From positions 124,001-188,000 of the forward strand of contig CAVFCW010000002.1 in assembly GCA_963621245.1 (NCBI GenBank): a DNA stretch of 64,000 bases, in the 5' to 3' direction. Of the stretch, positions 50,846 through 59,266 are shown piece by piece (position 1 is the first letter of the stretch; every line of letters starts with the position of its first letter). The notes under the pieces were generated by a model. That model was not told where the DNA came from. It saw only the letters and a list, made by a program, of their open reading frames with translations, and did no database searches. A program made the position numbers and the translations under genes. The DNA comes from SIG603 sp963621245. Lineage in GTDB: Bacteria; Bacillota; Clostridia; Oscillospirales; Acutalibacteraceae.

Positions 50846-52963
50846 TTATTCAGCCTCCTTGACATTTTGGAAATCGCCCCAAAGACTCGGTCTTGAAATT
50901 TCAAGGCGCAAATCGCACTGGAGACATCTTCCCGCTTCTGCGCAAATATCAGCGTCGCAAATTCCGTGATCGAACAATCTGAAGTTATCGCTTCTCTCTG
51001 CAGGAGAATCTACCTTTGTGTGCTTTCTCTCCTGATAGCCGAATCCCGGGCACTGGCCGATGTACGGCTCTTTTTTCTGCTTTGGAGCAAGCGCCTCGGA
51101 TATATCACCGTCTCCGCCCAAATATTTATCAATCTGAGATGCGGCTTCTCTGCCCGATTCGATTGCCATAATTACGGACTTTGTTCCGTAAATTGCATCG
51201 CCCGCCGCAAAGATTCCCTCAACGGATGTTGCCTTGTCGTTTTCGATGTTCTTAACGGCAATGCTGTTTGCTCTTCCGAGCTCAAGGCCCGCTTCCTCGG
51301 TTATATCAGGTCTCTGACCTACCGCAAAAATAACGGTATCGGCATCGATGTGATGCTCGGAGCCCTCTTCCTTTTCAATTATCGCACGGCGGTTCTCGTC
51401 AAATGTAAAGGATTTTACATTCATGAAATCAACGCCCGTTACGTGGTCTTCTCCCGTGATTCTCTCGAATGTCTGAGCGGGATGCACGAAGATTCCCTCT
51501 TCCTCAGCCTGTTCGATTTCTTCATCGCTTGCAGTCATAACGTTTCTTGCCTCAAGGCACGCAAGATGAATCTCCTCTGCGCCCAAACGCTTTGCACTTC
51601 TTGCGCAGTCAAATGCAACGTTTCCGCCGCCGAGAACTATAACACGCTTGCCCATGCCTGTTTCTTTGCCCATACTGCAGTTGCGGAGGAAATCAGCATT
51701 GAGGATAACTCCGTCAAGCGAACTGCCTTGCATGGGAAGACGAACGCCCTTGTGTCCGCCGATTGTCATAAGCACCGCGTCATATTCTTTCAAAAGTTCC
51801 ACAGGCTTTTCGACTTTTGCGTTAACCTCAATCTTAACGCCCTGATCCTCGATAACCTTTGCCTCCTCGGCAATTATTTCTCTCGGCAAACGATATGCGG
51901 GAATTCCGTAAGCCATCATTCCGCCAACAGTCGGAAGAGCCTCTTTCAATGTTACGTCATGTCCCTGTTTTCTGAGGTAATAAGCCGCTGTGAGACCAGC
52001 GGGGCCGCCGCCTACAACGCAAACTTTTTTACCCGTATCGGCAAGCTGTTTTCCCTTGCCCTTCCAATAAGCGCCCGTGTCATGCTCTGCGGCATAACGC
52101 TTGATGTCGCGAATTGCCATGGGATCGCTTATCTCTTTTCTCTTGCACTGAAGTTCGCAGACATGACTGCAAATAAAACCGAGTGCCTTCGGGAAAGGAA
52201 CTTTCTCACGGATGACCGCAGCAGCCTCGTCATATTCTCCGTTTTTCACGTGTCTTATATACCTCGGAATATCTGTGTGAGCGGGGCAAGCGTGACGGCA
52301 CGGCACAACTGCGTCTTCCTTTTTCACCTCGGTATTCATCAGCTTGTCACGGATTGTACCCGTTGGGCAAACCTCCACGCAAGCCTGACAGAAACGGCAG
52401 TCGGCGTCTTTTAAAAGTTTGTTGTGAACTGTTCCGACATATGTTTCCATTTCTTTCTTCTGATACTGAAGAACCTTAACTCCGCGCATCTCGTTGCATG
52501 CACGCACACAGCGACCGCAAAGCACACAGCGGTTCATATCGTGAACGATGAGCGAATTTTTCTCGTTCGGCTCAAAGCCCTTTGTGCGCATCTTCAAGCG
52601 ACCTGTTTTGGGGCCGATGTACTGAATGAGCATCTGCAATTCGCAGTTGCCGTATTTCGGACAGGTTGAACAGTCCTCGGGGTGACCCGCCAAAAGAAGC
52701 TCCAACGCAAGCATGCGAAGATGCTCAAGGCGCTCGCTTTTGGTTGTGATGCACATTCCGTCCTTTGCCTTAAGGGTGCATGATGTTGTAACGCCATCTT
52801 CTCCTTCAACTTCAACCACACACATACGGCATGAGCCGAGTGGGCTCAAGTCCTTATGATGGCACAAATGCGGGATGTAAATACCTGCGTCCAAGGCGCA
52901 TTCCAACACATTTTTACCTTCCGGGACTTCTATTTTTTTCCCATCAATCGTAATAACTGCCAT
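50846..52963 (-). CDS. NAD(P)H oxidoreductase: NuoG-type Fe-S N-terminus fused to GltD-like flavoprotein
   Basis: A 705-residue fusion. Residues 1-75 [2Fe-2S] ferredoxin (CHHKDLSPLGSCRMCVVEVE); about 80-120 His/Cys [4Fe-4S] (HPEDCSTCPKYGNC); about 140-205 two [4Fe-4S] motifs (CVLCGRCVRACNE, CRFCQACVEVCPTG); from 220 a GltD-type region with cluster cysteines (CRHACPAHTDIP), FAD site VCVVGGGPAGLTAAYYLR and NADPH site VIVLGGGNVAFDCARSA. It would take electrons from NAD(P)H and pass them via Fe-S centres. Third-last gene product in an operon with a fumarate-reductase-like enzyme, probably its electron supply. Confidence 0.88.
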   Translation of the reverse strand: MAVITIDGKKIEVPEGKNVLECALDAGIYIPHLCHHKDLSPLGSCRMCVVEVEGEDGVTTSCTLKAKDGMCITTKSERLEHLRMLALELLLAGHPEDCSTCPKYGNCELQMLIQYIGPKTGRLKMRTKGFEPNEKNSLIVHDMNRCVLCGRCVRACNEMRGVKVLQYQKKEMETYVGTVHNKLLKDADCRFCQACVEVCPTGTIRDKLMNTEVKKEDAVVPCRHACPAHTDIPRYIRHVKNGEYDEAAAVIREKVPFPKALGFICSHVCELQCKRKEISDPMAIRDIKRYAAEHDTGAYWKGKGKQLADTGKKVCVVGGGPAGLTAAYYLRKQGHDVTLKEALPTVGGMMAYGIPAYRLPREIIAEEAKVIEDQGVKIEVNAKVEKPVELLKEYDAVLMTIGGHKGVRLPMQGSSLDGVILNADFLRNCSMGKETGMGKRVIVLGGGNVAFDCARSAKRLGAEEIHLACLEARNVMTASDEEIEQAEEEGIFVHPAQTFERITGEDHVTGVDFMNVKSFTFDENRRAIIEKEEGSEHHIDADTVIFAVGQRPDITEEAGLELGRANSIAVKNIENDKATSVEGIFAAGDAIYGTKSVIMAIESGREAASQIDKYLGGDGDISEALAPKQKKEPYIGQCPGFGYQERKHTKVDSPAERSDNFRLFDHGICDADICAEAGRCLQCDLRLEISRPSLWGDFQNVKEAE

Positions 52964-52997
52964 AATTTCCTCTTTTTGTCTCTTGTAATCTTTCGAT

Positions 52998-54149
52998 TTA
53001 CTTATCTTTTTTCCTCATGAAAACCACACATGCAACAATTCCGAAAATCAACATTCCAAAAAATGCGATTATGAACTGATTGGTTGCCGTGTTCGCACCC
53101 AAAACCGTGCTTGCGGCTTTGCCCATAAATATCGGTGCGATAAGTCCGCCTATTCCACCTATGACAGCGAAAACTCCGCTTGCCTTTGCAACCGCCTCGG
53201 GCTCAACAGATACCGAAAGCAGATACGAACCGATTGCCATAAAACAGCTGAGTGAAATTCCGCAAAGCGCACTCACAATCAGAACGCCAGCCATTCCGTG
53301 CACGGTAAGCACAAGTCCGTAACCCACAGCCGCAATCAAAATTGAAAACGGAAGTGTGAATGACTTTAATTTTGCAGATATTTTTGCGAAGAACATACCC
53401 GTCAGCAACGCAAAAGCGGCATTAACAGATGTTACCATACCCGCAAGGCTCGCATTGTCCGAGATTGTGTCGGCGATATAAATTCCGATGTTGGTGCTGT
53501 ATGCGTTGATAAACAAGGTGTGCACAAACGAAGCTATCGAAATAACATAAACCATGCGGTTAAGCTTCATATCGGAGGATTTTTGCGATTTAACAGCAGG
53601 CGTTTCTGTCAAAAGGAGCTGTACGCCCACCATTGCTATGAACGGAATAAGATAAATCAGATAATAATATCTGTAATTGATGCCCGCAAGCACGCCGCCG
53701 AGCATACTGCCCGCCATGGTTCCGATTCCCATACCGACAACGTGAAGTCCCATGTAAGCGGCACGGCCTTCTTCGGGAATCATCTCTGCGGCGATTGCCG
53801 TGTTCATCGGGCTTGTAATGCCGAATCCGAAACCAATCAAAACTCTTGAAATAACCAAAACGATAAAGCTCTCGGAGAAAAGCGGAAGAACTCCGCAAAT
53901 TCCGATTATCAAAAGTCCTGTCAAAGCAATCTTTTTCTTGCTGAATTTTGTGGTGAGCCAGCCTACCATGAGTGAGCCGACCATTAAAAGCAAATACGGT
54001 ATTGTCTGTAAAAGCTGTATCGCAGATGTTCCGTAGCCCTGATATTTTGAATTGATAACCGCAAGAACAGGTGAAATTCCTACGATATTAAGTCCGAATG
54101 CAAACGCAGTAAGAAATATGCTTACCGCTACTTTCTTATTCTTTAACAT
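52998..54149 (-). CDS. MFS transporter
   Basis: A 383-residue, twelve-helix major facilitator. The YLLLMVGSLMVGWLTTKFSKKK segment is the motif A loop (G-x-L-x-x-x-x-x-x-K) and RVLIGFGFGITSPMNTAIAA is motif B. Cytosolic tail RKKDK. It overlaps the SnoaL-like gene by 7 bp. It lies between genes for a flavoprotein and its electron supply, so it probably imports or exports the compound that is reduced. Substrate unknown. Confidence 0.88.
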   Translation of the reverse strand: MLKNKKVAVSIFLTAFAFGLNIVGISPVLAVINSKYQGYGTSAIQLLQTIPYLLLMVGSLMVGWLTTKFSKKKIALTGLLIIGICGVLPLFSESFIVLVISRVLIGFGFGITSPMNTAIAAEMIPEEGRAAYMGLHVVGMGIGTMAGSMLGGVLAGINYRYYYLIYLIPFIAMVGVQLLLTETPAVKSQKSSDMKLNRMVYVISIASFVHTLFINAYSTNIGIYIADTISDNASLAGMVTSVNAAFALLTGMFFAKISAKLKSFTLPFSILIAAVGYGLVLTVHGMAGVLIVSALCGISLSCFMAIGSYLLSVSVEPEAVAKASGVFAVIGGIGGLIAPIFMGKAASTVLGANTATNQFIIAFFGMLIFGIVACVVFMRKKDK

Positions 54150-54484
54150 GGCTGAAGTACATCCCAGTGCTCTGCAAGTTTGCCGCCCTCAAGACGATAG
54201 ATGTCCACCACTCGGCATCTCGTATTTCCCTCGGGATCGACATTTTTGAGGTAAACCGCAACCATATCATTCTCGGCAATCATCATTTTGATGTTGAGGC
54301 AGAATGTGGGGTCGCCTACAAATTTATCGGCAAATGCGTTTTTCAAACCATCTCTGCCCTGTTCAACACCGGGGTTGTGCTGAACATAATCTTCCTTAAC
54401 GTATTTATCGGCAGCTTCAACGATATGATCGTTGAAAAATTCCTGATAAAACTTTTTTATTATCTCTTTATTTCTCTGTTCCAT
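54143..54484 (-). CDS. SnoaL/NTF2-like ester cyclase-type protein
   Basis: A 113-residue alpha+beta barrel protein of the SnoaL-like group (EIIKKFYQEFFNDHIVEAADKY, VQHNPGVEQGRDGLKNAF, RCRVVDIYRLEGGKLAEHWD). Family members act as cyclases, isomerases or hydrolases on polyketide-like or aromatic substrates. In this operon it may process a plant phenolic compound. AGAGAAAT-type ribosome site before the ATG. Confidence 0.85.
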   Translation of the reverse strand: MEQRNKEIIKKFYQEFFNDHIVEAADKYVKEDYVQHNPGVEQGRDGLKNAFADKFVGDPTFCLNIKMMIAENDMVAVYLKNVDPEGNTRCRVVDIYRLEGGKLAEHWDVLQPC

Positions 54485-54556
54485 TGGTTAATTCTCCGTT
54501 TTATTTCAGATGAGCAGAAGCTTAACTTACCGCTTCTGCTCATTTGCTTAAATTAT

Positions 54557-56008
54557 TCAGTCCTCGTCCTCAACATACTCGGCCGCACTCATACCGGCGA
54601 TGCGTCCTGTGTTGACCGCAAATCCCATTGAGTTGCCCGGCAAAAGGAACATATAGCTGTCATCGTAGATGTTGCAAGCGTCAGCACCAGCGGCATAAAG
54701 ACCCGGAACGGGTTCAAACTCCTTGTCGCAAGCCTCGCAGTTCTCGTTGATGCGAATTCCGCCTACGGTGCCGTATCCGCCCGGACGGATTCTTGCGGCA
54801 TAGAACGGAGCTTTGACTATCGGTCTTAAATATCTCTTCGGCTTGAAGAACTCCTCGTCAACGCTGTCGCAGTAATCGTTGTACTCGTCAACTGTATCAA
54901 CGAGATTCTCTTCATTGATGCCGGCCATTTCTGCAAGTTCCTCGATTGAATCTGCAATAAACAGACCCTTATTTCCGTTATCCTTTGCCATCTTTACGGC
55001 ATCGAAGAAATCCGAAACATCAGGATCGGGACGAACCATGCAAATGTTATCGACGCCGTTTTTGATGTAGTACTTTGCGATTGAAGAATCGATGATGCTA
55101 ATGCAAGTTCTGTTCTTCTGATGAGAAACAACGTTTGAAAGGTACGTTGAGTTCTGCATGTGATCCTCGTTCATAACACGCTTACCGTTAAGGTTAACAA
55201 GCAAGTTGGGCTGACCCATAATGTTTGCAACGCTTCCCGGGAGATCGTCTATGCCCTCGATTGAAGCGGCTTGCTCTATTCTTACGGGAAGGTGATCCGC
55301 GCCAGCCTCCCAAGCCATACGAAGTCCATCACCCATAATTCCGGGAATAGCAAAGTTGAACATATCCTGTCCGTGCTTATAGCCTGTTTCCTTCTCGATG
55401 AACTCCTTGTTGCATCCGGCTCCGCCCGTGCAGATGATTGCGGCTTTGCACTCTATTTCAATCTCGTTGCCGTTCTTGTCTGTTGCGAGAACTCCGGCAA
55501 CCTTGCCGTCTTTCATGACGATTTTCTTTGCGGGAGTCTCAAGAAGAACCTTAACGCCAAGCTCCTGAGCTCTTGCATACAAAGCTTTATTCATAAACGA
55601 TGCGGCTCTGGGGCCGATACCTGTATCCGTCTTGACAATGTGCCATGTTGGCTCCGATTTTGGGAAGTAACGGTAAGCGCCCTCAAATTCAACGCCCATA
55701 TCCTCGAGCCACTCGATTGTCTCTGCCGACTGCTCAAAATAACGCTTTACAAGTCTTGCATCAACATTGTAGTGCGTGTACTCCATGAACATATTGAATG
55801 CTTTCTCGACCGTAATATCTTCCATCTGACGCTTCTGATATTTGGTGCCTATTCCCAAGGGGCCCATTCCCATATTTGCTGCGCCGCCGATTGCCGCCGC
55901 CTTCTCAAGAACGATAACCTCTGCTCCGTCCTCCGCTGCCTGAACAGCTGCCGATAAGCCTGAAGGGCCGCCCGCAATTACCACGATTTGTGTTTCATAA
56001 TCTGCCAT
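54557..56008 (-). CDS. FAD-dependent fumarate reductase/succinate dehydrogenase-like oxidoreductase
   Basis: A 483-residue FAD_binding_2 flavoprotein. VVIAGGPSGLSAAVQAAEDG and EVIVLEKAAAIGG form the FAD site; AAIICTGGAGCNKEFI and the C-terminal PGLYAAGADACNIYDDSY, LLPGNSMGFAVNTGRIAG complete it. There is no heme or FMN domain and no Tat signal, so it is cytoplasmic. Related gut enzymes reduce C=C bonds of small organic acids and plant phenolics. First gene of the operon that also encodes its likely electron donors and a transporter. Confidence 0.88.
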   Translation of the reverse strand: MADYETQIVVIAGGPSGLSAAVQAAEDGAEVIVLEKAAAIGGAANMGMGPLGIGTKYQKRQMEDITVEKAFNMFMEYTHYNVDARLVKRYFEQSAETIEWLEDMGVEFEGAYRYFPKSEPTWHIVKTDTGIGPRAASFMNKALYARAQELGVKVLLETPAKKIVMKDGKVAGVLATDKNGNEIEIECKAAIICTGGAGCNKEFIEKETGYKHGQDMFNFAIPGIMGDGLRMAWEAGADHLPVRIEQAASIEGIDDLPGSVANIMGQPNLLVNLNGKRVMNEDHMQNSTYLSNVVSHQKNRTCISIIDSSIAKYYIKNGVDNICMVRPDPDVSDFFDAVKMAKDNGNKGLFIADSIEELAEMAGINEENLVDTVDEYNDYCDSVDEEFFKPKRYLRPIVKAPFYAARIRPGGYGTVGGIRINENCEACDKEFEPVPGLYAAGADACNIYDDSYMFLLPGNSMGFAVNTGRIAGMSAAEYVEDED

Positions 56009-56323
56009 GTTTTTATCCTCACCTTTCTTGATATAAATCTCTTAGATTTGTCTCAATTTTAGCTTGTTTTCGTTAAATCAAATACAATTTATTAATCCAA
56101 AGTGCGTTTCTTTTTTATCCTGTTGTTAAGTTTTCAAAAAAATTAGGGCAAAAAAGCCATTAGCTTTTTTGCTCTTGCCCGTTTTAACGGTCAAAATTTC
56201 AACTTAATTTGAGTTTCGGTCAAAAAAGACAGCCTCCTAAAAGGAAGCTGTCTTTTTGATATGTGATGATATGCAAAGGTAACCTTGGGAGGAATTACCC
56301 TCATTCTCTTAATCGAAAGTCAA
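56009..56323. promoter_or_regulatory. Intergenic region with GGGCAAAAA hairpin motif and terminator
   Basis: 315 bp with no gene. GGGCAAAAAAGC (56146-56157) and GCTTTTTTGC plus CTTGCCC (56163-56180) form an inverted pair about 140-170 bp before the flavoprotein start. The terminator of the C-deglycosylation operon follows at 56222-56257. No clear sigma-70 promoter was found between the motif and the gene. Confidence 0.6.
56222..56257 (-). terminator. Terminator of the C-deglycosylation operon
   Basis: AAAGACAGC (56225-56233) pairs with GCTGTCTTT (56247-56255) with TCC/GGA inside; T tracts on both strands. Confidence 0.88.
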
Positions 56324-57379
56324 TCAGCCATCGATGGCGCGTCTCAAAGCCTCCTGATGACGGCGAACCTGCTCAATGCTGTCAACGCCGACATCTCTTA
56401 GATGCTCTCCGCCCTCGTACTCGGAGCTCAAGAAGCCCTTGTATCCCGCTTTCTTGAATGCCTCGACAACCTCGGGAATTGCAACTGCTGTCTCGACATA
56501 GTCCTCGTGAACATTGTAGAACTTTGCGTGAGTATGGAAGATGTAATCGATGTTGTCGATAATATCCTGAGGCTCTGACCAAGAATAGGTGAAGGACATT
56601 CCGGCATACCAGCGGTCTGCGTCGTTTCCGCCGGCAGCCTCGATAGCATCGTTCATCTCTTTCATGCCGTTGGCCATGCGGTACTCCATGTTTGCCTTGC
56701 CGAGATTAAGGTCATACTTAATCTTTGTGAAGCCCTTGGCGATTCTCTGAGCGTAGCAATCGTCAACAATCTTAATGCACTCTTCGCTTGCGCCCATTCT
56801 TCTTGCCTTGTCTCTTACGACGTCGGGAATGTTCTTGCAGAAAATTCCCATGTCAGGAATAAAGCCAAAATACTTTGTGCCTGTGCGGTTGATCATCTCC
56901 ATGTAACCGTCAGCCCAACCGGAATTGAGTGAGAACGGAGCGTGAACCTCAAGTCCTATTTTAACATCCATCTTCTCTGCGTAATCAAGGCTGCCTTCGA
57001 TAACGTCCATAGGAGTGGAAACGAGTGTACGCAGATTGTGGAAACCGAGCAATGAAGCAAGACGAATGTCTCTCTTCATCATGTTAATCTGCTCGCCGAG
57101 GCAAAGCGTACGGTTGTCGTAAATTCTGTTCTCCAAGAAAGCGTCATAGCATGAAGGCACAAGGCCGTATTTATCAAGCCAGCCGAACCACTGAGCTCTG
57201 AATTCTTCTGTTTCAATCGGAAGCGGGAAGCGTTTGATCATCTGCTCTGCAAGAAGCTCAACGCCTGTTGCTCCTGTTTTTGCCGTTTCTCTGAGGCAGC
57301 CCTCAAGATCAAGCTTTCCGTCATAGTATTCGTCCTGATAGCTGTAAAGAGAAATACTTCTTTTAACGTCGTGACTCAT
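56324..57379 (-). CDS. C-glycoside deglycosidase alpha-subunit-like (DgpC-like), sugar isomerase/epimerase fold
   Basis: A 351-residue xylose-isomerase-type TIM barrel. Likely metal ligands and catalytic residues are in KIGLEVHAPFS (Glu, His), FIPDMGIFCK (Asp), KFYNVHEDYVE (His) and SSEYEGGEH (Glu). On its own this is a sugar phosphate isomerase/epimerase family protein, but it lies 14 bp after a DUF6379-type gene and in an operon with a Gfo/Idh/MocA oxidoreductase. That trio matches the DgpA-DgpB-DgpC set of puerarin C-deglycosylation in gut bacteria, where the alpha/beta complex eliminates the aglycone from a 3-oxo-C-glucoside. Confidence 0.82.
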   Translation of the reverse strand: MSHDVKRSISLYSYQDEYYDGKLDLEGCLRETAKTGATGVELLAEQMIKRFPLPIETEEFRAQWFGWLDKYGLVPSCYDAFLENRIYDNRTLCLGEQINMMKRDIRLASLLGFHNLRTLVSTPMDVIEGSLDYAEKMDVKIGLEVHAPFSLNSGWADGYMEMINRTGTKYFGFIPDMGIFCKNIPDVVRDKARRMGASEECIKIVDDCYAQRIAKGFTKIKYDLNLGKANMEYRMANGMKEMNDAIEAAGGNDADRWYAGMSFTYSWSEPQDIIDNIDYIFHTHAKFYNVHEDYVETAVAIPEVVEAFKKAGYKGFLSSEYEGGEHLRDVGVDSIEQVRRHQEALRRAIDG

Positions 57380-57393
57380 CGTTAAGCTCCTCC

Positions 57394-57789
57394 TTATTCA
57401 ATCTCAAAATCTGCGTCGCAGTCCGCCTCAATCTGGAACGGCATGTACGACGGTGCAATAACCTGTCTTGCGTGAATGTGATGACTTCCCTTTGCAAGTC
57501 CGCCCTCTTTTACAACAGATACAGTTGCAAATTCGCCGAACTCCCAGCGATAGTCGGAATCGACCACCGTGCGCATCTCTTCAAGTGTGAAAGTCTCGCC
57601 ATTTACTGTAAAGCGGATATCCTCTCTCTTAACGTCCTCTCCGTCAACATTAACCTTTATGTCACGGACGATTGATAATGTGATTCCGCGGTAATACTGT
57701 GCCTTAAATCTAAACTCGTAACCTGTTACAAGTCCGTCTTTTTCTGTATTTTTAAATCCGTTGGGATCAAAAATCTGTCTTGCGGCCAT
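57394..57789 (-). CDS. C-glycoside deglycosidase beta-subunit-like (DUF6379, DgpB-like)
   Basis: A 131-residue all-beta protein starting MAARQIFDPNGFKN at 57789 (CGAGGAAA site). The blocks VTGYEFRFKAQYYRGITLS, DIKVNVDGEDVKREDIRF and FEIE at the end fit the C-deglycosidase beta subunit/DUF6379 family. In known complexes this small subunit pairs with the isomerase-fold subunit and helps shape the active site. The next gene is the alpha-subunit-like gene, 14 bp downstream. Confidence 0.82.
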   Translation of the reverse strand: MAARQIFDPNGFKNTEKDGLVTGYEFRFKAQYYRGITLSIVRDIKVNVDGEDVKREDIRFTVNGETFTLEEMRTVVDSDYRWEFGEFATVSVVKEGGLAKGSHHIHARQVIAPSYMPFQIEADCDADFEIE

Positions 57790-57834
57790 TTTATTTCCTC
57801 GCTTTCTTTTGATTTGCAAAAATCATATGGTATA

Positions 57835-57869
57835 AGAACGTCGGAATGCCCTCTCGCCGCCGACGTTCT
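57835..57869. promoter_or_regulatory. Hairpin between dgpA-like and dgpB-like genes
   Basis: AGAACGTCGG (57835-57844) pairs with CCGACGTTCT (57860-57869). On the leftward strand no T run follows, so it is more likely an mRNA stabiliser or partial attenuator than a full terminator. Confidence 0.6.
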
Positions 57870-57886
57870 TTTTATTTTCGAATTAA

Positions 57887-58999
57887 TCAGTCAAAGAATA
57901 CTTCTTTTCCTGTCTCAGCCGACTCATAAATTGCCTCAAGAATCTGAGTGACAACATAAGCCTGCTCAGGCTTTACGAGCGGATCTGTATCGTTGATGAT
58001 GGCATTGAGCCACTGCTCCTGCTCACGAACTGCCTCAGCGGAAGCGCCGCCCTCGAAGAAGTCAACGGAAATTCCGGGAGAGATAACTTTCTCCATAAGC
58101 TGGTTGTGCTCAACGTTGTTGAAGATGAGCTCGTCTTTCGGATAGCTGCCGCCGTGGTGAATCTCGGCGCCGCCCTTTGTTCCGCAAAGAGTTGTGGAAG
58201 CCTCCATAGACTTTAGAACGTTAAGTGCCCATGAAGCCTCGAGATAGATTGTTGCACCGTTCTTCATCTTGATGAAGCCGAATGCGGAGTCCTCAACCTC
58301 GAATGTCTTAGGATCCCAAGGGCCGAATACGTTGCCTGCGGGGCCGTCTTCCTGGCGTCCGAGCTTGTAGAATACCTGACCGGAAACGGATGCCGGCTCA
58401 TAGTTGTTCATCATCCAAAGTGTGATATCGAGTGCGTGTGTTCCGATATCGATGAGGGGACCGCCGCCCTGAAGAGCCTTGTTCGGGAATACGCCCCATG
58501 TGGGGACAGCTCTTCTTCTGATTGCGTGAGCCTTAGCAAAATAGACCTCGCCGAGCTCGCCGTCCTCGCACGCTGCGTGAAGAGTCTGAGTATCGTCTCT
58601 CAAGCGGTTCTGATAACCGATTGTGAACTTCTTGCCGGACTTCTTCCAAGCGTCAATCATCTTCTTTGCGTCCGCTGTGCAGTGAGCCATAGGCTTCTCG
58701 CACATAACGTGCTTGCCTGCCTCAAAAGCTGCAACGGTAATCGGGCAGTGAGCAACGTTCGGTGTACAAACGTGAACTACGTCAATATCAAGGCTCTTGT
58801 CTTGGAGCATCTCCTTATAATCGACATAAACCTTTGCGTCCGGTGTGCCGTAGTCCTTTGCGGCTTTCTCTGCTCTCTCGGGAATGATGTCGCAGAAAGC
58901 TACCATTTCAGCCTTATCGGACTGAGTTTTGATAGACGGCATGTGCTTCTGATTTGCAATTCCGCCGCATCCGACGATTGCGATTCTTAATTTTTTCAT
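57887..58999 (-). CDS. Gfo/Idh/MocA oxidoreductase (DgpA-like)
   Basis: A 370-residue NAD(P)-dependent oxidoreductase. IAIVGCGGIANQKHMPSI is the dinucleotide loop, HVCTPNVAHCPITVAAFEAG and MCEKPMAHCTADAKKMIDA carry the family motif EKP with the catalytic Lys, and GGGPLIDIGTHALDITLWMM holds the catalytic DxxxH. DgpA-type enzymes oxidise the sugar 3-OH of C- or O-glycosides to a 3-oxo-glycoside, the step before elimination by DgpB-DgpC. Start at 58999 with AAGGAG. First gene of the three-gene operon. Confidence 0.88.
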   Translation of the reverse strand: MKKLRIAIVGCGGIANQKHMPSIKTQSDKAEMVAFCDIIPERAEKAAKDYGTPDAKVYVDYKEMLQDKSLDIDVVHVCTPNVAHCPITVAAFEAGKHVMCEKPMAHCTADAKKMIDAWKKSGKKFTIGYQNRLRDDTQTLHAACEDGELGEVYFAKAHAIRRRAVPTWGVFPNKALQGGGPLIDIGTHALDITLWMMNNYEPASVSGQVFYKLGRQEDGPAGNVFGPWDPKTFEVEDSAFGFIKMKNGATIYLEASWALNVLKSMEASTTLCGTKGGAEIHHGGSYPKDELIFNNVEHNQLMEKVISPGISVDFFEGGASAEAVREQEQWLNAIINDTDPLVKPEQAYVVTQILEAIYESAETGKEVFFD

Positions 59000-59056
59000 G
59001 GGTTTCGCACTCCTTATATTATAATGTTTTGCCCTCTTAATTTGTATACGGTTCAT

Positions 59057-59266
59057 TAAGTGGCGGATTTCATTTACAATTAGATTATATGTTTTTTGCT
59101 TCTTTCTTGCGTGCTGAGAATTTACCTGTTTTCAAAGAGTATTTAAGTTTATTTTTTTCCGAATAAAAAAAAGAGCAAAAAAAGACATATCTTTTTTGCC
59201 CTTGAATATTTGATATATACAAAAACTCCGACGCATATTTTAATGCATCGGAGTTTTAAGACGTTA
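59057..59266. promoter_or_regulatory. Control region of the C-deglycosylation operon
   Basis: Leftward TATAAT at 59089-59084 without a recognisable -35, and an inverted motif GAGCAAAAAAAG (59173-59184) / CTTTTTTGCCC (59191-59201) about 85-115 bp upstream of it. The arrangement is like that before the flavoprotein operons at 46.8 and 56.1 kb. The terminator of the CPBP gene follows at 59222-59257. Confidence 0.55.
59222..59257 (-). terminator. Terminator of the CPBP-like gene
   Basis: AAAACTCCGA (59222-59231) pairs with TCGGAGTTTT (59248-59257), with GCAT/ATGC inside; T-rich on both sides. Confidence 0.88.

Noticed and set aside
50966..52414. 482-codon rightward open frame opposite the NAD(P)H oxidoreductase gene
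   Set aside because: A shadow of the conserved multi-domain gene on the other strand; its Cys/His/Phe-rich translation is typical of antisense frames.
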